Below the pieces are notes generated by a model. That model saw nothing but the letters and a program-made list of their open reading frames with translations. It was not told the origin of the DNA and searched no databases. From assembly GCA_033239005.1 (NCBI GenBank), contig BSQZ01000009.1, positions 2,208,252 through 2,272,251 of the forward strand: a stretch of DNA of 64,000 bases, written 5' to 3'. This document shows, in pieces, positions 33,173 to 46,300 of the stretch. The DNA is from Lamellibrachia satsuma. Taxonomy: Eukaryota; Annelida; Polychaeta; Sabellida; Siboglinidae. How positions within the stretch are numbered: position 1 is the first letter of the stretch; every line of letters starts with the position of its first letter. Position numbers and translations under genes: made by a program.

Positions 33173-33725
33173 AATTGAATAGTAAAGAAGTACTGGACTC
33201 TTGGACAACGGTGGTGGTAAAATTGTAAACAGACATAATAAAATACTGACAATATGCGTGTTTTATATCTGACGACCACACTAACATAGGAGCTGGTAGG
33301 AGCAAATAAGGAAAACGCATATAATATTGTTATAGTATTTCCTGCGTACCATAAATAAACAAGTAACTTCATCTAGTAGTTAGTTAAACAAAATTCAAGC
33401 AGATCCACTGCATTTAAACATGTAGAATAATTTAGAATGTTATTAAGCAGTAAGTGTCATTTCAGACCAGAATCTGGTCAAGCATGTGCACAAACACAGC
33501 CCAAATGCCCAGCACTGCACAGAGTAAAACTGACCAAAGACAAACAACTGACCAGTCAATGGACATAACATTGCCCCATCCATCATTCTAAATGGTTCCA
33601 AATTCTATGTGACATCAGCAGTGAGGCTGTGGACTAGCTTTATCTAATCATCCTCTTCCTGTAGTGTCAGTGATTCACCAAGGATTGTAGCTGCAGGAAA
33701 AGTGTAGAAGGGTCCACCAGTGGTC

Positions 33726-34056
33726 AGCATGGTGGTGGTTGTGGTGGGTGCGAATGGTGGTGCTGGTGGTTGTGGTGGTGGTTGCGGCGGGTGCTAACGG
33801 TGGTGCTGGTAGTTGTTGTGGTGGTTGTAGTGGGTGCTGACGGTGGTGCTGGTGGTTGTGGTGGTGGTTGTGGTGGGTGCTGACGGTGGTGTTGGTGGTT
33901 GTGGTGGGTGCTGACGGTGGTGCTGGTGGTTGTGGTGGTGCTGGTGGTTTTGGTGGTGGTGGTGGGTGCTGATGGTGGTGCTGGTGGTTGTGGTGGTGGT
34001 TGTGGTGGGTGCTGATGGTGGTGCCAGTGGTTGTGGTGGTGGTGGTAGTGGTGACT
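33726..34056. repeat. GGT-rich minisatellite
   Basis: Degenerate units of about 30-45 bp made of GGTGGTGCTGGTGGTTGTGG and GGTGGGTGCTGACGGT. The plus strand is strongly G/T-biased and has many GG doublets. On the minus strand it reads as His/Pro/Thr-rich low-complexity peptide. Confidence 0.92.
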
Positions 34057-36500
34057 TATCATCATATTTTCATGATGACAAATATAATAATAGTTGATCT
34101 AAAAATGCACTATGTTTGTGAGACACTACATTAGTTACTGAGTTAATATAATATTATATTATTTATATTGCTCTGATGATGACGATGTTGCTAGTGATGA
34201 TGAAGGATTTACTGTGATGATTATGACAATGAGAACAATGACTCCATCATATCAACAACTTGACAATCACATCAACAACAAGATAATGTTATCATTCACT
34301 AGATGATGAATGTATCATGACTACAATCACATCTGACTGACCCACCAATCAACATGACTAGACAGCTATATCATCCTACATCCATCTCTTCAGTTTCCCA
34401 GGCACCAACAGTCACAGGTAACCTGTGATCATGACACTGTCTCAGTCATGCTTAGCAAACACTTGAATTAACACCCAGAGACAAGGACCACTCACTAAAC
34501 ACTTCGCTCAATAATCAATATCCAAACTGGTGAACATCTAATTACCTCAGTTCATACTTTGGGACTAATGACTGCTGGCCACTGGCCAGTGTAATTAGTT
34601 CAATGCAATTAGTGTGATTATTACAGTTACACAACCAGTTATGCCATACATGGGGACCTAGCATGCATGGCTGCAGTCATATGACTTCACGCATGGCCGC
34701 ACACACTTATAAACATTGTCAACATTTTAAGGTAGGAATTAAGAATTCATCTATTTGAGACTTGTGACTAATTAATCTTTCTAAGTGACACTCTTACTTT
34801 ATCTATGCACTGTCTCTTGTGAATAACTGCCATAAGACCACCAATTTCTACAACATGATTGCACTGACATCTTTTCGTCAGCATCATTTTTTTTAAAATA
34901 TCATTTATTTCAGCCCAGCATATCAGCACCATGAATCTAAAATCCCTACATTAATTGCCATTGCAGCTTAGTACACACAGTTTAGAATGATACTTTAATA
35001 ATAATTTAATGCATAATCAAATATTATAATGCTATGCTATTTCCTTGCACTAAAAAATAATATACCACTGCAGACAGATCTCACGGATGTGAAATATTAA
35101 ATCTTGATACTAAATGATTGGTATCAGACAAGTGTATTTATAAATGACAGACCAGAGTGTACCCATGTTGTTTACACTAGACTTCCTCCACTGCTCAAAC
35201 TTCCCAGGATTAATGATGGCAAGTTTCCTGGGGCCCCATTACCCACAGGGGCTGACAGGGATCAGTGTGCCGTGCTTCCCTCCCCATGGAAGCTCAGAAT
35301 AACATATTTGTTAATTAATAGGCACACACGCACACCAAATAAAAAACAAATTGTGGTTTATCCTGTTAAAATAAATTGCAATAATTTTCTTCATGATGGA
35401 AAAATCAGATGTATTTTGTTTGATGCCAGCCACATGTGTACATGTGTGTACATGTGTGTACATGTACTGACTATATGGTTTATCTCAAATTCCTCACTTT
35501 AACATTTTCGTAGAAACGACTGTATTTTAACAATTTTGTTTTCTTTCTATATTTGAAAAAAAAATCCAAAAGGTGATTAAATGAATGTACAAATATCTGA
35601 CCAAATATTAAGTTAATTAAGGTTTCCAAAGGTTCCTCCTTTCATGGTGGTGTGTATTTTGTAGCTGCCTGATTCTGGAAACTATCCACCAAAAAAAAAC
35701 CTGGGGCCCGATTCATGAAGAACCAAAGAGCTCCCAGAAAATATAATTCCTCTCAAGAATACAACTAATCTAATAACTGTGCAGGATATAGTTAAACCAT
35801 TGTATACATTTTTAGTGAACCGACAATCATGTTGCTTACTGCAGTCATGTATATGTATCCTTAGAGTTATACTTGAAGTGCTCCTTGACCCTTTGTCGTG
35901 TGTGGGTGGGCTTGGAATGTGGGAAATCCTGACAGTTATCAGGATTTCAAGGAACAGGAACTCAAGAAATACTTGAACACACTTTTCTCTCTAAAAAAAT
36001 ATTTGCTCTATTCTTAAGAGACAGATGCAGGTTTAGGAAGCTACTGCAGGAAACAGACTCTAAGTAGGCTAAGAACCCGTGGTAGACTAAAGACAAACAA
36101 GTCACAATCTGTCCTGTTGCATGACTGCACACTTCAAGGTGGATTAGGCAACAGCCTTGCATCGCGTAGACACTAATCTCTGTATCTCATGGACACTAAT
36201 CTTCTCTGTGCTTGCAAGAGAAAGGAGGAAATGTGTTGCCATATGTTGCCTTTATCGCAAACTTCAGCTTGACGTCTCTTGGACAAAGTTAAGTAAAAAG
36301 TTGTTATATATTCCAACTCTGGGGTGCAATTTCAAGTATAATAGTAGCGGCAATTGTGGCAGCCATGGCAGCTGTGATGAAGACAGGAGATGTAACGGTG
36401 AAAGTAGCTGTGGAGGTAGCGGTGGGGTTTTGCAGTAATATTATTTTTACATGATATATAAATAATGATTAATGTGTAACTACTTCCCAATCACTCGTAA
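34057..36500. other. AT-rich DNA, presumed ephrin first intron
   Basis: No convincing exon. A repeated ACATGTGT(GT)AC tract lies at about 35430-35466. A Cys/Gly-rich plus-strand frame near 36336-36436 is not recognisable as a domain. Confidence 0.45.
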
Positions 36501-36517
36501 TTTTATATATAATTATA

Positions 36518-36562
<45 letters not shown>

Positions 36563-36565
<3 letters not shown>

Positions 36566-36620
36566 ACATTTTAAAATATCAAACAAGGAATGGGATATAT
36601 CTATGTGTACATAAAGTGAA

Positions 36621-36666
<46 letters not shown>

Positions 36667-36723
36667 TTCACTTTATTTACACATAAATATATCCCATTCC
36701 TTGTTTGATATTAAAAATGTATT
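36563..36723. repeat. Long inverted repeat with (TA)n loop
   Basis: The left arm (36563 to about 36630) begins AATACATTTTAAAATATCAA and runs through GGAATGGGATAT and AAGTGAACTAATATA. The right arm (about 36656-36723) is its near-perfect reverse complement (TATTAGTTCACTTTATTTAC to AATGTATT). The arms are 60-68 bp around a TA tract, so a long hairpin or cruciform can form. A second TA tract abuts the left arm. Confidence 0.9.
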
Positions 36724-39700
36724 ATTTCACAAATGCCTACTTCTAATAACACATACTTTGACACAAACCCTATCAACCTCAGCACGCCCAGGTCCACCTA
36801 CCTCGAGCAAGAGATTTACTTTGTTAAAAAACACCTTTGAAAGGCGACCATCTATAAGTGAATCTCAGGGAAGCCAATTATAAATTTACAAATGCTCTCA
36901 ATCATTCAGTTGGACACGAGTGCCTGCAGGGTTTGCCAGTAATTGAAAAACGATAGGTTTACTGCATAACTGCAAAAGAAACCTTCCCAGAATCAACAGC
37001 AGCTGCAGAGACGCAAACTTAGTTACAAAGCAGCGAATCTTAAAACAGACTCCATATGGCAGTGGTTAACCACTGGTTAACCATTGGTTATCCAGAGGCA
37101 GAATACAGTTTTGTCAGCTAAACACATATACATCCTGATTACAAGTTTAGTTAGTTCTAAGGTTGTGTACAATAATAGACTTAAACAAAATAAAGGCATG
37201 TTCTTCAATAGCATGTTATTCATAATATTTATATAAAAATACTGTAACTAATGTGCAATATCCTTGGAAGTGGTATTCCTCAATCTGTGCAACTTAAGTT
37301 GTAGGTAAATCATGCTACAATGGCAGAAGAACATAATGTTATCCAAGAAGTATACATGCAGCTATTAAAATAATAAATGGTGCATAAAATCTGTTCCAAC
37401 ATTGTATATACTTGTTGATGTCTCTTGCAGTCTCCGTGGTAACCAAGGTGAAATGTACACCCACTGCCTGGAGAGTATCAACTCCCATCTATCTGTGAAA
37501 CCAGCATTCTAGACTCCACCTCAGATGACACACAGGTGTACACAGATTCCTCCAACTGACCATGTTGTCACCAGGGGGCACTGCCCGTGGCAACGCAACA
37601 TTGACCAATCAACGCCACCCAACTAGCTGTGATCCCTGCCAGCTGGCCACACAGTTGTTCCATCCTGAGTGAACACTGCAGTGGCAGGTAGCAAACAGAT
37701 ACCTGGGGTGGAGCATTCACACTAAGGCAGTGTTTAATGGTGACTAGTTACCTAAATTATGAGATAATGTGAACAACTTCAAGCTGTTTGTCTTGTGCTT
37801 GAAGCTGTATGCCTAAGTGGTGAAGTGCTCATGTATGGAGCACGATACAAAGAAACGTTTTACTCTCATGTGGTGTATCAAACTTACTTCTTTCTTTGCC
37901 TTCTTCTGCTTCCCCTTAATCCTTGAGGGGTTGGGTCACGTCACACATTCTGTTCTGCCCTCTTCACGAATTAATATTCTGCCATTTTCTCCCCATCTGC
38001 TGCTCATATCTGCCTTTTTACAGATTTCCTTTTTACACTTTCTCTCCACCGTAACATCAAATATCCTGGTATTAATATTAGACAACCTAAGATGCATACA
38101 AAAAGTGTTCCATTTCTCAGTTGTATTTCACAGGTATTTCTTTCGAACAAATGTTATGCAAAAGACAAGTGATATGAATAACTGAATGAGTAACAACAAA
38201 CTCTAACTGTTGACAGGTATAATGGAGAAAAGTTCGCATCTCATCTCAATCTAAAGCATCATCTCATCATAAACTGGAAAGACGATCATCAGCTCTGCAT
38301 CAAGTCACTTGTGACACTATGGAATGTAAGCAGATATGCAGCTTCCTTCTCCACTGAGTCCACCGACAGACAAGGAATGCTGACAACTTGAGTCCAATTA
38401 TAAACTGTCTAAGAAACCAACAACAAGCCACTGTTGACTGAATATCATATTATTTTAGCTTTTTTCTCCATTTCTTATTATCATCCACTTTAGTAATGTG
38501 GTGACATGACAAATTTCTTACAGGTTTACTGCTTGTGGAGGCATTTACCAGTGATCTCTCCAAGAGTTGTGTTTGGGCGAGCTCTTTCCCGAGAGCCCGA
38601 GAGCTTCCAGAGTAATACTTTTACACTTGATATACCAAAACATGGCATTTTAAACCTGCATAATCAGATGTTATAGTTATGTTATGTTATAAAACATTTA
38701 TAACCTAACCCAATACCTGTTTTAAGAATCTCTACATTTAATCACAATGTTTATAAGCAGCAACAGAAATAGTAGATTAATTTTTACTTTTTCCATTTCC
38801 TAATGAAACAGCAAACATTACACGTAAAGAGTTCATTGTTAATGTTGAACATTCCACAAATACCTTTTTACAAGAGATTACATTAAAATGCATTAAAATA
38901 TATAACATTTTCATGAAATTTCTCTAGGATGTTGCGTGATATATAAACATCAGAGGCTTCTCAAGTCAAATGCTGCAGACACACCTGAGTGACTGATTGC
39001 TAACAAAGGTGTGATAGTAGCACAGTAATATTAATAAAGATTTGCTTTTATTCCTATCATTGCATCTATTTCAGTGAGTGAATAAACTGATCTGAAATTA
39101 TTTTTCTTTTATAAGCACAAGATCAAACAGCAAAACAAACTGATAACATTACTTATACTTGCAATGATCAATCAGATACCAGTTGATCACACCCTATCAG
39201 GGGGCAAGTACCCCGAGTGCTGGGGTTATGCAGAAGTTGCACCAGAAAGGTTATCAGTATGTGAGTTGCAATGTGGTCATTCCCCTCAAGGTTATCAGCC
39301 CTCCCTGTAGGTATTAAATTCCCTGCAGTGGGAACAGCGCCCTCTCCAATTACCCCTTGTTCTCACACTTGTTTATTCCGAATAGGAATGCAGTTGAAGG
39401 CTTTCTGGAACTGGTTACTCTAATCCACATCGACTTGCATGGTTTTATCAGAAGGTGTAAACTTCTTCACCTAGTTAGGACACCAATCCTGGTCAGTGTC
39501 CATAAACCCAGAAAAACCAAAGACACCTGAAACTTCCAGACGGTGCTGGTTTCTCTGCAATAGTCTGAATGAATTGTAGCTTACTGTAAACAAGCTTGTT
39601 ACTGTCAGAAAACACTTAACACTGGCCCCTTTTCGTGTCAGTGGAGATTCATTAAAAAAAAGTTGATAGGGCAGGAGAAATAGGCATGCCTTGGCTGTTC

Positions 39701-40140
39701 TAATCTCTGTGCCAGTTGCTTTGACCAGGATGTCAGCGGTTATCAGAGATTGCCACCAGCTTTCCACATGAAAGACCGTGTCAGCATGGGTAGATTTCCA
39801 CTGATCAAAAAATCTTTTATAGTCAGTCAGATAACAATACACAGTTTCGCTGCTAAATAGGCAGACCACCCAAATCTCTGGCCACAGTGGTTCTTCCCGT
39901 ACTTAATGGGCCATCGTTGTACAGGTGGGCAACCCATCTATAGCATAAGGTGTGTATGTTAAACAGTTATATTTAACATCTTCCAAATTACATTTTGTGA
40001 ATTGTTTTATTAACATTTATTATAGAAAAGAACAGAAATATAAGTGCTTTATAGCACTGTCAGTGAAATAATGAGAAGCAAGTGAAGTGGTACAACAAAT
40101 TATACCAAGACCTTCAGTAACATTCAAAATATTCACACAG
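36724..40140. other. AT-rich DNA, presumed ephrin first intron
   Basis: No exon, RNA gene or transposon protein recognised. Only short duplications (for example GGTTAACCACTGGTTAACCA near 37064-37090). Confidence 0.4.
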
Positions 40141-40146
40141 CATACA

Positions 40147-41737
40147 CAAGTACATTCACTCAGCAGTCACACACAAGTACATGCATTCAGCAGTCACACA
40201 CAAGTACATGCACTCAACAGTCATACACAAGTACATGCATTCAGCAGTCACACACAAGTACATGCATTCAGCAGTCACACACAAGTACATGCATTCAGCA
40301 GTCACACACAAGTACATGCATTCAGCAGTCACACACAAGTACATGCATTCAGCAGTCACACACAAGTACATGCATTCAGCAGTCACACACAAGTACATGC
40401 ATTCAGCAGTCACACACAAGTACATGCATTCAGCAGTCACACACAAGTACATTCACTCAGCAGTCACACACAAGTACATGCATTCAGCAGTCACACACAA
40501 GTACATGCATTCAGCAGTCACACACAAGTACATGCATTCAGCAGTCACACACAAGTACATGCATTCAGCAGTCACACACAAGTACATGCATTCAGCAGTC
40601 ACACACAAGTACATGCATTCAGCAGTCACACACAAGTACATGCATTCAGCAGTCACACACAAGTACATGCATTCAGCAGTCACACACAAGTACATGCATT
40701 CAGCAGTCACACACAAGTACATTCACTCAGCAGTCACACACAAGTACATGCATTCAGCAGTCACACACAAGTACATGCATTCAGCAGTCACACACAAGTA
40801 CATGCATTCAGCAGTCACACACAAGTACATGCATTCAGCAGTCACACACAAGTACATGCATTCAGCAGTCACACACAAGTACATGCATTCAGCAGTCACA
40901 CACAAGTACATGCATTCAGCAGTCACACACAAGTACATGCATTCAGCAGTTACACACAAGTACATGCATTCAGCAGTCACACACAAGTACATGCACTCAG
41001 CAGTCATACACAAGTACATGCACTCAACAGTCATATACAAGTACATGCACTCAGCAGTCATACACAAGTACATGCATTCAGCAGTCACACACAAGTACAT
41101 GCATTCAGCAGTCACACACAAGTACATGCACTCAACAGTCATACACAAGTACATGCACTCAGCAGTCACACACAAGTACATGCACTCAGCAGTCACACAC
41201 AAGTACATGCATTCAGCAGTCACACACAAGTACATGCACTCAACAGTCACACACAAGTACATGCACTCAGCAGTCACACACAAGTACATGCACTCAACAG
41301 TCATACACAAGTACATGCACTCAACAGTCATACACAAGTACATGCACTCAGCAGTCATACACAAGTACATGCACTCAACAGTCACACACAAGTACATGCA
41401 CTCAGCAGTCACACACAAGTACATGCAATCAGCAGTCACACACACGTACATGCACTCAGCAGTCACACACAAGTACATGCACTCAACAGTCATACACAAG
41501 TACATGTACTCAGCAGTCATACACAAGTACATGCACTCAGCAGTCACACACAAGTACATGCATTCAGCAGTCACACACAAGTACATGCATTCAGCAGTCA
41601 CACACAAGTACATGCACTCAACAGTCATACACAAGTACATGTACTCAGCAGTCATACACAAGTACATGCACTCAACAGTCATACACAAGTACATGCACTC
41701 GACAGTCATACACAAGTACATGCATTCAGCAGTCACT
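40147..41737. repeat. 27-bp minisatellite, about 59 units
   Basis: The unit contains CATTCAGCAGTCACACACAA and GTACATG. The first half is nearly homogeneous (CATTCAGCAGTCACACAC); the second half is mixed (CACTCAACAGTCATACAC). The marker variant TACATTCACTCAG recurs near 40151, 40451 and 40721. As 27 is a multiple of 3, nonapeptide ORFs (HAFSSHTQV, MHSAVTHKY, and MYLCVTAEC on the minus strand) run for up to 560 codons; they are judged non-genic. Confidence 0.97.
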
Positions 41738-42885
41738 CATCAATTTCAACACATAAACTGTGCATTTTATACTTATAAATAAAAAAAATTTAATAAGTTA
41801 GTGGCTGAGTCCCTTGCTCTAGTGAATAATATAGATGCCTTCTTTTTACTTAGTACACATTAATATACATTAATTGTAATGCTAAAAGTTAATATTCATC
41901 AACACAAACCTAAAGAACACAATATGAAAAATGAGAAACAACTTTGTAATTACAAAAAAACAACATACCAGGTAATTCTCAAAGGGTGTTCCACTCAACT
42001 GCACAAGTTCATGACCCTAGGTAATCTGACCCCAGCTATGCTATTACCCTTGCATGGTTCATAAAATTGTTGTTTCAAAACATCCTTGCAGTGACCAGTG
42101 TCTGGTTTCAGATGCTGCCAGTACAAAACCAACTGCACTGGAAAAAGTTTGCAAAAATGCTGCTTTTGGAATAGCACTCACAAACATGGGGCTCACATTT
42201 CACCCCACCTGGAATTTGTTTTAATGTGCCATCTGTTTGTTGCTAAGTTCTTAGATTGTTTTGCAAGGTTTGCCAAAAATAAACAAACACTGCAATACCA
42301 CATTATATGACAGGTATTAAGTAGGATTCTCAGCCAGACTTAATAAGTCTAGGGTCTAATTCCGAATCTTGTCTGGCATCAGGCTGATGGAGGTGACCAT
42401 TGTGTGTGTTTCCAGTGAAATACAATTACAGTGTCACATATCAAAAGTGATGTAATGTGAGCATTGTGAGAACTGTAGCTGTATAATTTGTTACATAATA
42501 GAAATATAGGAGTTACCCCATATTAGAGCAACACTGAAATCTACTCCAGACATGGCTTCCTATTCTTGTATAAATTTTTTTCTGTATCCTTGAACAATAA
42601 TTAACTAAGGCTGAAGTGTCTTTGAAAATGTTTAATATGTAATAAACCATAAAGATCATTAACTTAAGCAGCTGCCAGCTACTGATATGAGAGTCTACTT
42701 TATGATGATCTGATGTAAATACATCAACAGCTGGGACTGATCTGCTCTTTACAAGAGGTTGATCTGTTATCTACACTTACCATATCAAACAGTTCCACAG
42801 CATGTCCTGCCAATATGTTCTCACACCTGGCTAAAAGTGTTGCTTTGAAATTACCTACCATTTCTTATGTAAAAACTTGCAAAAA
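41738..42885. other. Unique sequence without recognised gene
   Basis: AT-rich, presumed intron. No domain or splice-supported exon recognised. Confidence 0.4.
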
Positions 42886-42887
42886 AG

Positions 42888-43052
42888 AGCGAGAGAGAGA
42901 GAGAGAGAGAGGGAGACAGGGAGAGGGAGAGAGGGAGAAAGGGGGAGAGGGAGAAAGGGAGAGAGGGGGAGAGGGAGGGAGGGGGAGAGGGAGAGAGAGA
43001 GGGAGAGAGGTGGGAAAGGGGGAGAGGGAGTGAGGGAGAGAGGGAGAGAGAG
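42888..43052. repeat. GA-rich polypurine tract
   Basis: Irregular GAGAGG/GGGAGA units, all purine on the plus strand apart from a few bases. Low-complexity. Confidence 0.93.
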
Positions 43053-43059
43053 GTGGCCA

Positions 43060-43395
43060 TCTTGTTTGAATCCTATCAACTTGTGACTGTGCAGCCAACA
43101 AGAAAACTTTGTTTGTGTATTTGTGTACAGTTGAACAGTTCTGACAATGACTACACTGTGATGTAGTTTCCTTGCATTCCTGACACGCAAGCTCAACTAT
43201 CTTCCCAACGACCCTCAAATTGGCGTTTTTCTCCCTTTGTTGTTCGAGCTGCTTTTCATAAGGAGAAAATCTGTTCTTCTGGATTTCTACTACTTCTAAA
43301 GCGAACCTGCAGATCTGATAGATCTGTGGTTTACGAGTAATTCCATTCTGAATGCTCAGCAGCACAATCCTGCATGGTGGCAATTTCCACATCAC
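43060..43395 (-). other. Unassigned open frame with a cysteine cluster
   Basis: Minus-strand frame starting MMWKLPPCRIVLLSIQNG and running through a charged, helix-prone segment (YEKQLEQQREKNANLRVV) to CQECKETTSQCSHCQNC, before degenerating into the GA tract. The CxxC-x6-CxxCxxC spacing could bind zinc. There is no recognised family, no clear splice sites and no partner exons, so it may be a transposon relic or chance. Confidence 0.2.
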
Positions 43396-46300
43396 TTCAA
43401 ATTTCCGTTCAGAGATTCACATTATCTGGCCATTATGGGCTTTGTACAAAGTTTAAATCACTTTTCTTTCAGCCAGACTTGATGACAAATGAATCTCTGT
43501 CGTCTATTGTCGTTTTGAACAACAGAGCAATGAAAAATAAAACTGAACCTTGAATTTACAATATTAAAAAAGCACATGAACATAAATATGCACAACTGAG
43601 CATTTATAGACATTTTAATCGAATCAGATATCTTAAACTCTATTCAAGATTTGCAAATGCAAATGCTATGTGAATGAAGAATGGAAAGTAATACTCAACT
43701 ATTTTAATAGATTTTTTATTGCTATTATAAAACATATTAATATCCCGGATTGACACTGTTGAGAGTGTAAAGACCCCAGCGTTTCCTCTGGCATGTCAAC
43801 TAGATAATGCCTTCTAAACTAAAGCAGATGCTTCCATTGCCATTTTGATCAATGTTTATTCGGTTGGCACTTAATTCAGCCAAAACTACAACAGACATTG
43901 CCATGATAAAGGCCAGGGCTGTCACAGAGACAGCCCACACCAAAATCTTTTTTCAGGTGTTATTTTTAAACTATATGTCTGACTGATATGGCTAGACCAA
44001 ATACTGATGTATATATTTACTGGGTGGTTGCATACTTGCGTGAAGACCACATTTTTCAAACATTTTTGCCGCAAATTCATAAAAGTAGTTTTCCTTACGG
44101 TACATTTGTAGTTTGTATGGATTAAGTAAACATCACTAGTTCTACATATCCAGCCATCAAAATCAATAATCAAACTAGTTATCAACACAACCAAATACAT
44201 AAAATAAATATAGGCCCTACATTAAAATATGGCCACATTGTGTTCTCAACTTTAAGGGTCCTGCCTCAATTCAATGTTTTACTCCTCTACTTTCAAACGC
44301 AGTTCACAAAAGAAATTAATCTATTTAGTGTCCACTGCAACAGATTTGTTAGTTTGGATAAAATCATTGGACAAAGTATTAAATTATTTTTGACTGGGTC
44401 CAGCTCCATATACAGAATGTACCCTACATACTATCTACATACTATCTACATACTATAACAAAGCAAATTTTTTACATGATTTAAAAAAAATACGCACTCC
44501 TATTAAACTGACTGCACACATTACTTCAACTTTTCACATATTACAAATTTGCATATCAGTGAATCTGATTTTAATTGGTTAACTCAATTGAGGAAGGAGT
44601 TTTAAAGAATTGTTGAAGGTGTGGAGTGTCACAGTAACATAATATATGCACCATTAGCCACACCAGATTAAGTCTTTCATGAATGATTGCATTCACACAA
44701 GACCAGGCATGAGCCACCCAGATGTTTGGAGACACGTTTTGTAAGACCCACAGACAGGAAGAGCAGTGAACCTGTATCCATCACAACAGATGACAGCTGA
44801 TAAAAAACCGGATCACAGACACACTGCTACAACAGCAGAGCATTCAGAGAATTCATGTCGACAAAGAAATACATGTTCCTGTGATTTATACCATCCTGTC
44901 TCGGTTGGTGGCACCTGTTTCATGTGACAATTAGCAGGCGACGAAGCACAATGTAAGCCGGGGATGGTAGCTTCCTGTTATTTGTGGACATCGATTTTTA
45001 AAATACAAATAACACAAAGCTATAGATGTTTAATTATTAATGTTGCATGCTTGGAAAGATATGAAAATAACTATTCAATGTGGCATGTGGCAAATTCACA
45101 CAAAACAATAAAACAATTCACATGAAACATTAACTGTTTTATTCCTTATATGACACACACATTCCCAGTGTGGATTTTACAAAAATAACAAACTACATAA
45201 TAATTTATTTATCATATCACTTTGAAGACATACTGGTTTTGTTCCTGCAAATCTTGCTGCATTTTAAAATCAACAGGTCTTTTCATTCTTACACAACGAT
45301 TACATAGACATCACATCTTGCTAGGTAATTTATTACTCTAAATTGCCCCTAATAAAACTACAGTAAATAAGTTTTACACATTTAATAAACAAGACCATTA
45401 ATTAGCCTGCCATAAACAATTAAGTGTGACTGGCTAGACACTGTTGTCTTCTAATTTACCCAGTAGTAAAACAAGGTTTATAACTAAGTTTCCCCCACTT
45501 TATAGAGTAGTAATGTAATTACCTACATAAAACCCACCTGTGCTGTTTGGAAATCACTAACCTAGGTACCTGATGTACTTGTTGTCTCTCAATAAACCTT
45601 CAAGTGTCATGCCACATGGACCACTAAAGCAGTTCCTTTCTATCAGTGCCAGTCTTTTTGTTTAAAATGGTTGTATTTAATAGCCATGTTATGGGTTATT
45701 TGCTTTGAGTTGCAGTTCACCAAGTTTATCCAAATTAGGATGCTCTGTTTGGTGTTATCAACAGAGAACTCATTAAATTATATTACAAATTATCATGACA
45801 TTGTTCTATAAATGTAAATCTAAAAAACGGTTAACAGAAAATATTTCTTTGTTGGAATATAATCAAAAAGTAAATTGCTAGCAGAAATAGCTTAGAGGTG
45901 TAAATGACAACATTAAAAACTATTCCCAAGGTATTTTGGCTGATTCCCTCATGAGTTGCATTTGATAAATCCAAGTTTTATACAATGAGTTCAAAGGTCA
46001 TTCAAAATCAACATTCTTCAAATTCTTATTTAATGACACGAAGACCCATCCTGCATGGACGAAAATTAACTTTTAATTTAACCTGCAAACATGGCAATTG
46101 TCAGTCAATTTAACCCCACAAAGGAATCATGGGGGAGAAAATGGGTTTGAAATCACCCTCCAGTAGACCAGAGCTGAAGTAAATGTCTTTCCGAGCCCGC
46201 TGCGAATAGTGAGTAGGTTTTAATGAAACACCTTTCTCTGGAATCAAACACAAATCATTTCTTCTGATCTAAGCACAACAGTGAACTTGTGCCACTGAGG

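Noticed and set aside
40087..41782. ORFs of 530-560 codons encoding HAFSSHTQV/MHSAVTHKY repeats
   Set aside because: These are products of the 27-bp minisatellite; equivalent frames are open on both strands.
42851..43196. Pro/Ser/Leu-rich minus-strand ORFs over the GA tract
   Set aside because: Low-complexity translation of polypyrimidine; open in several frames at once.
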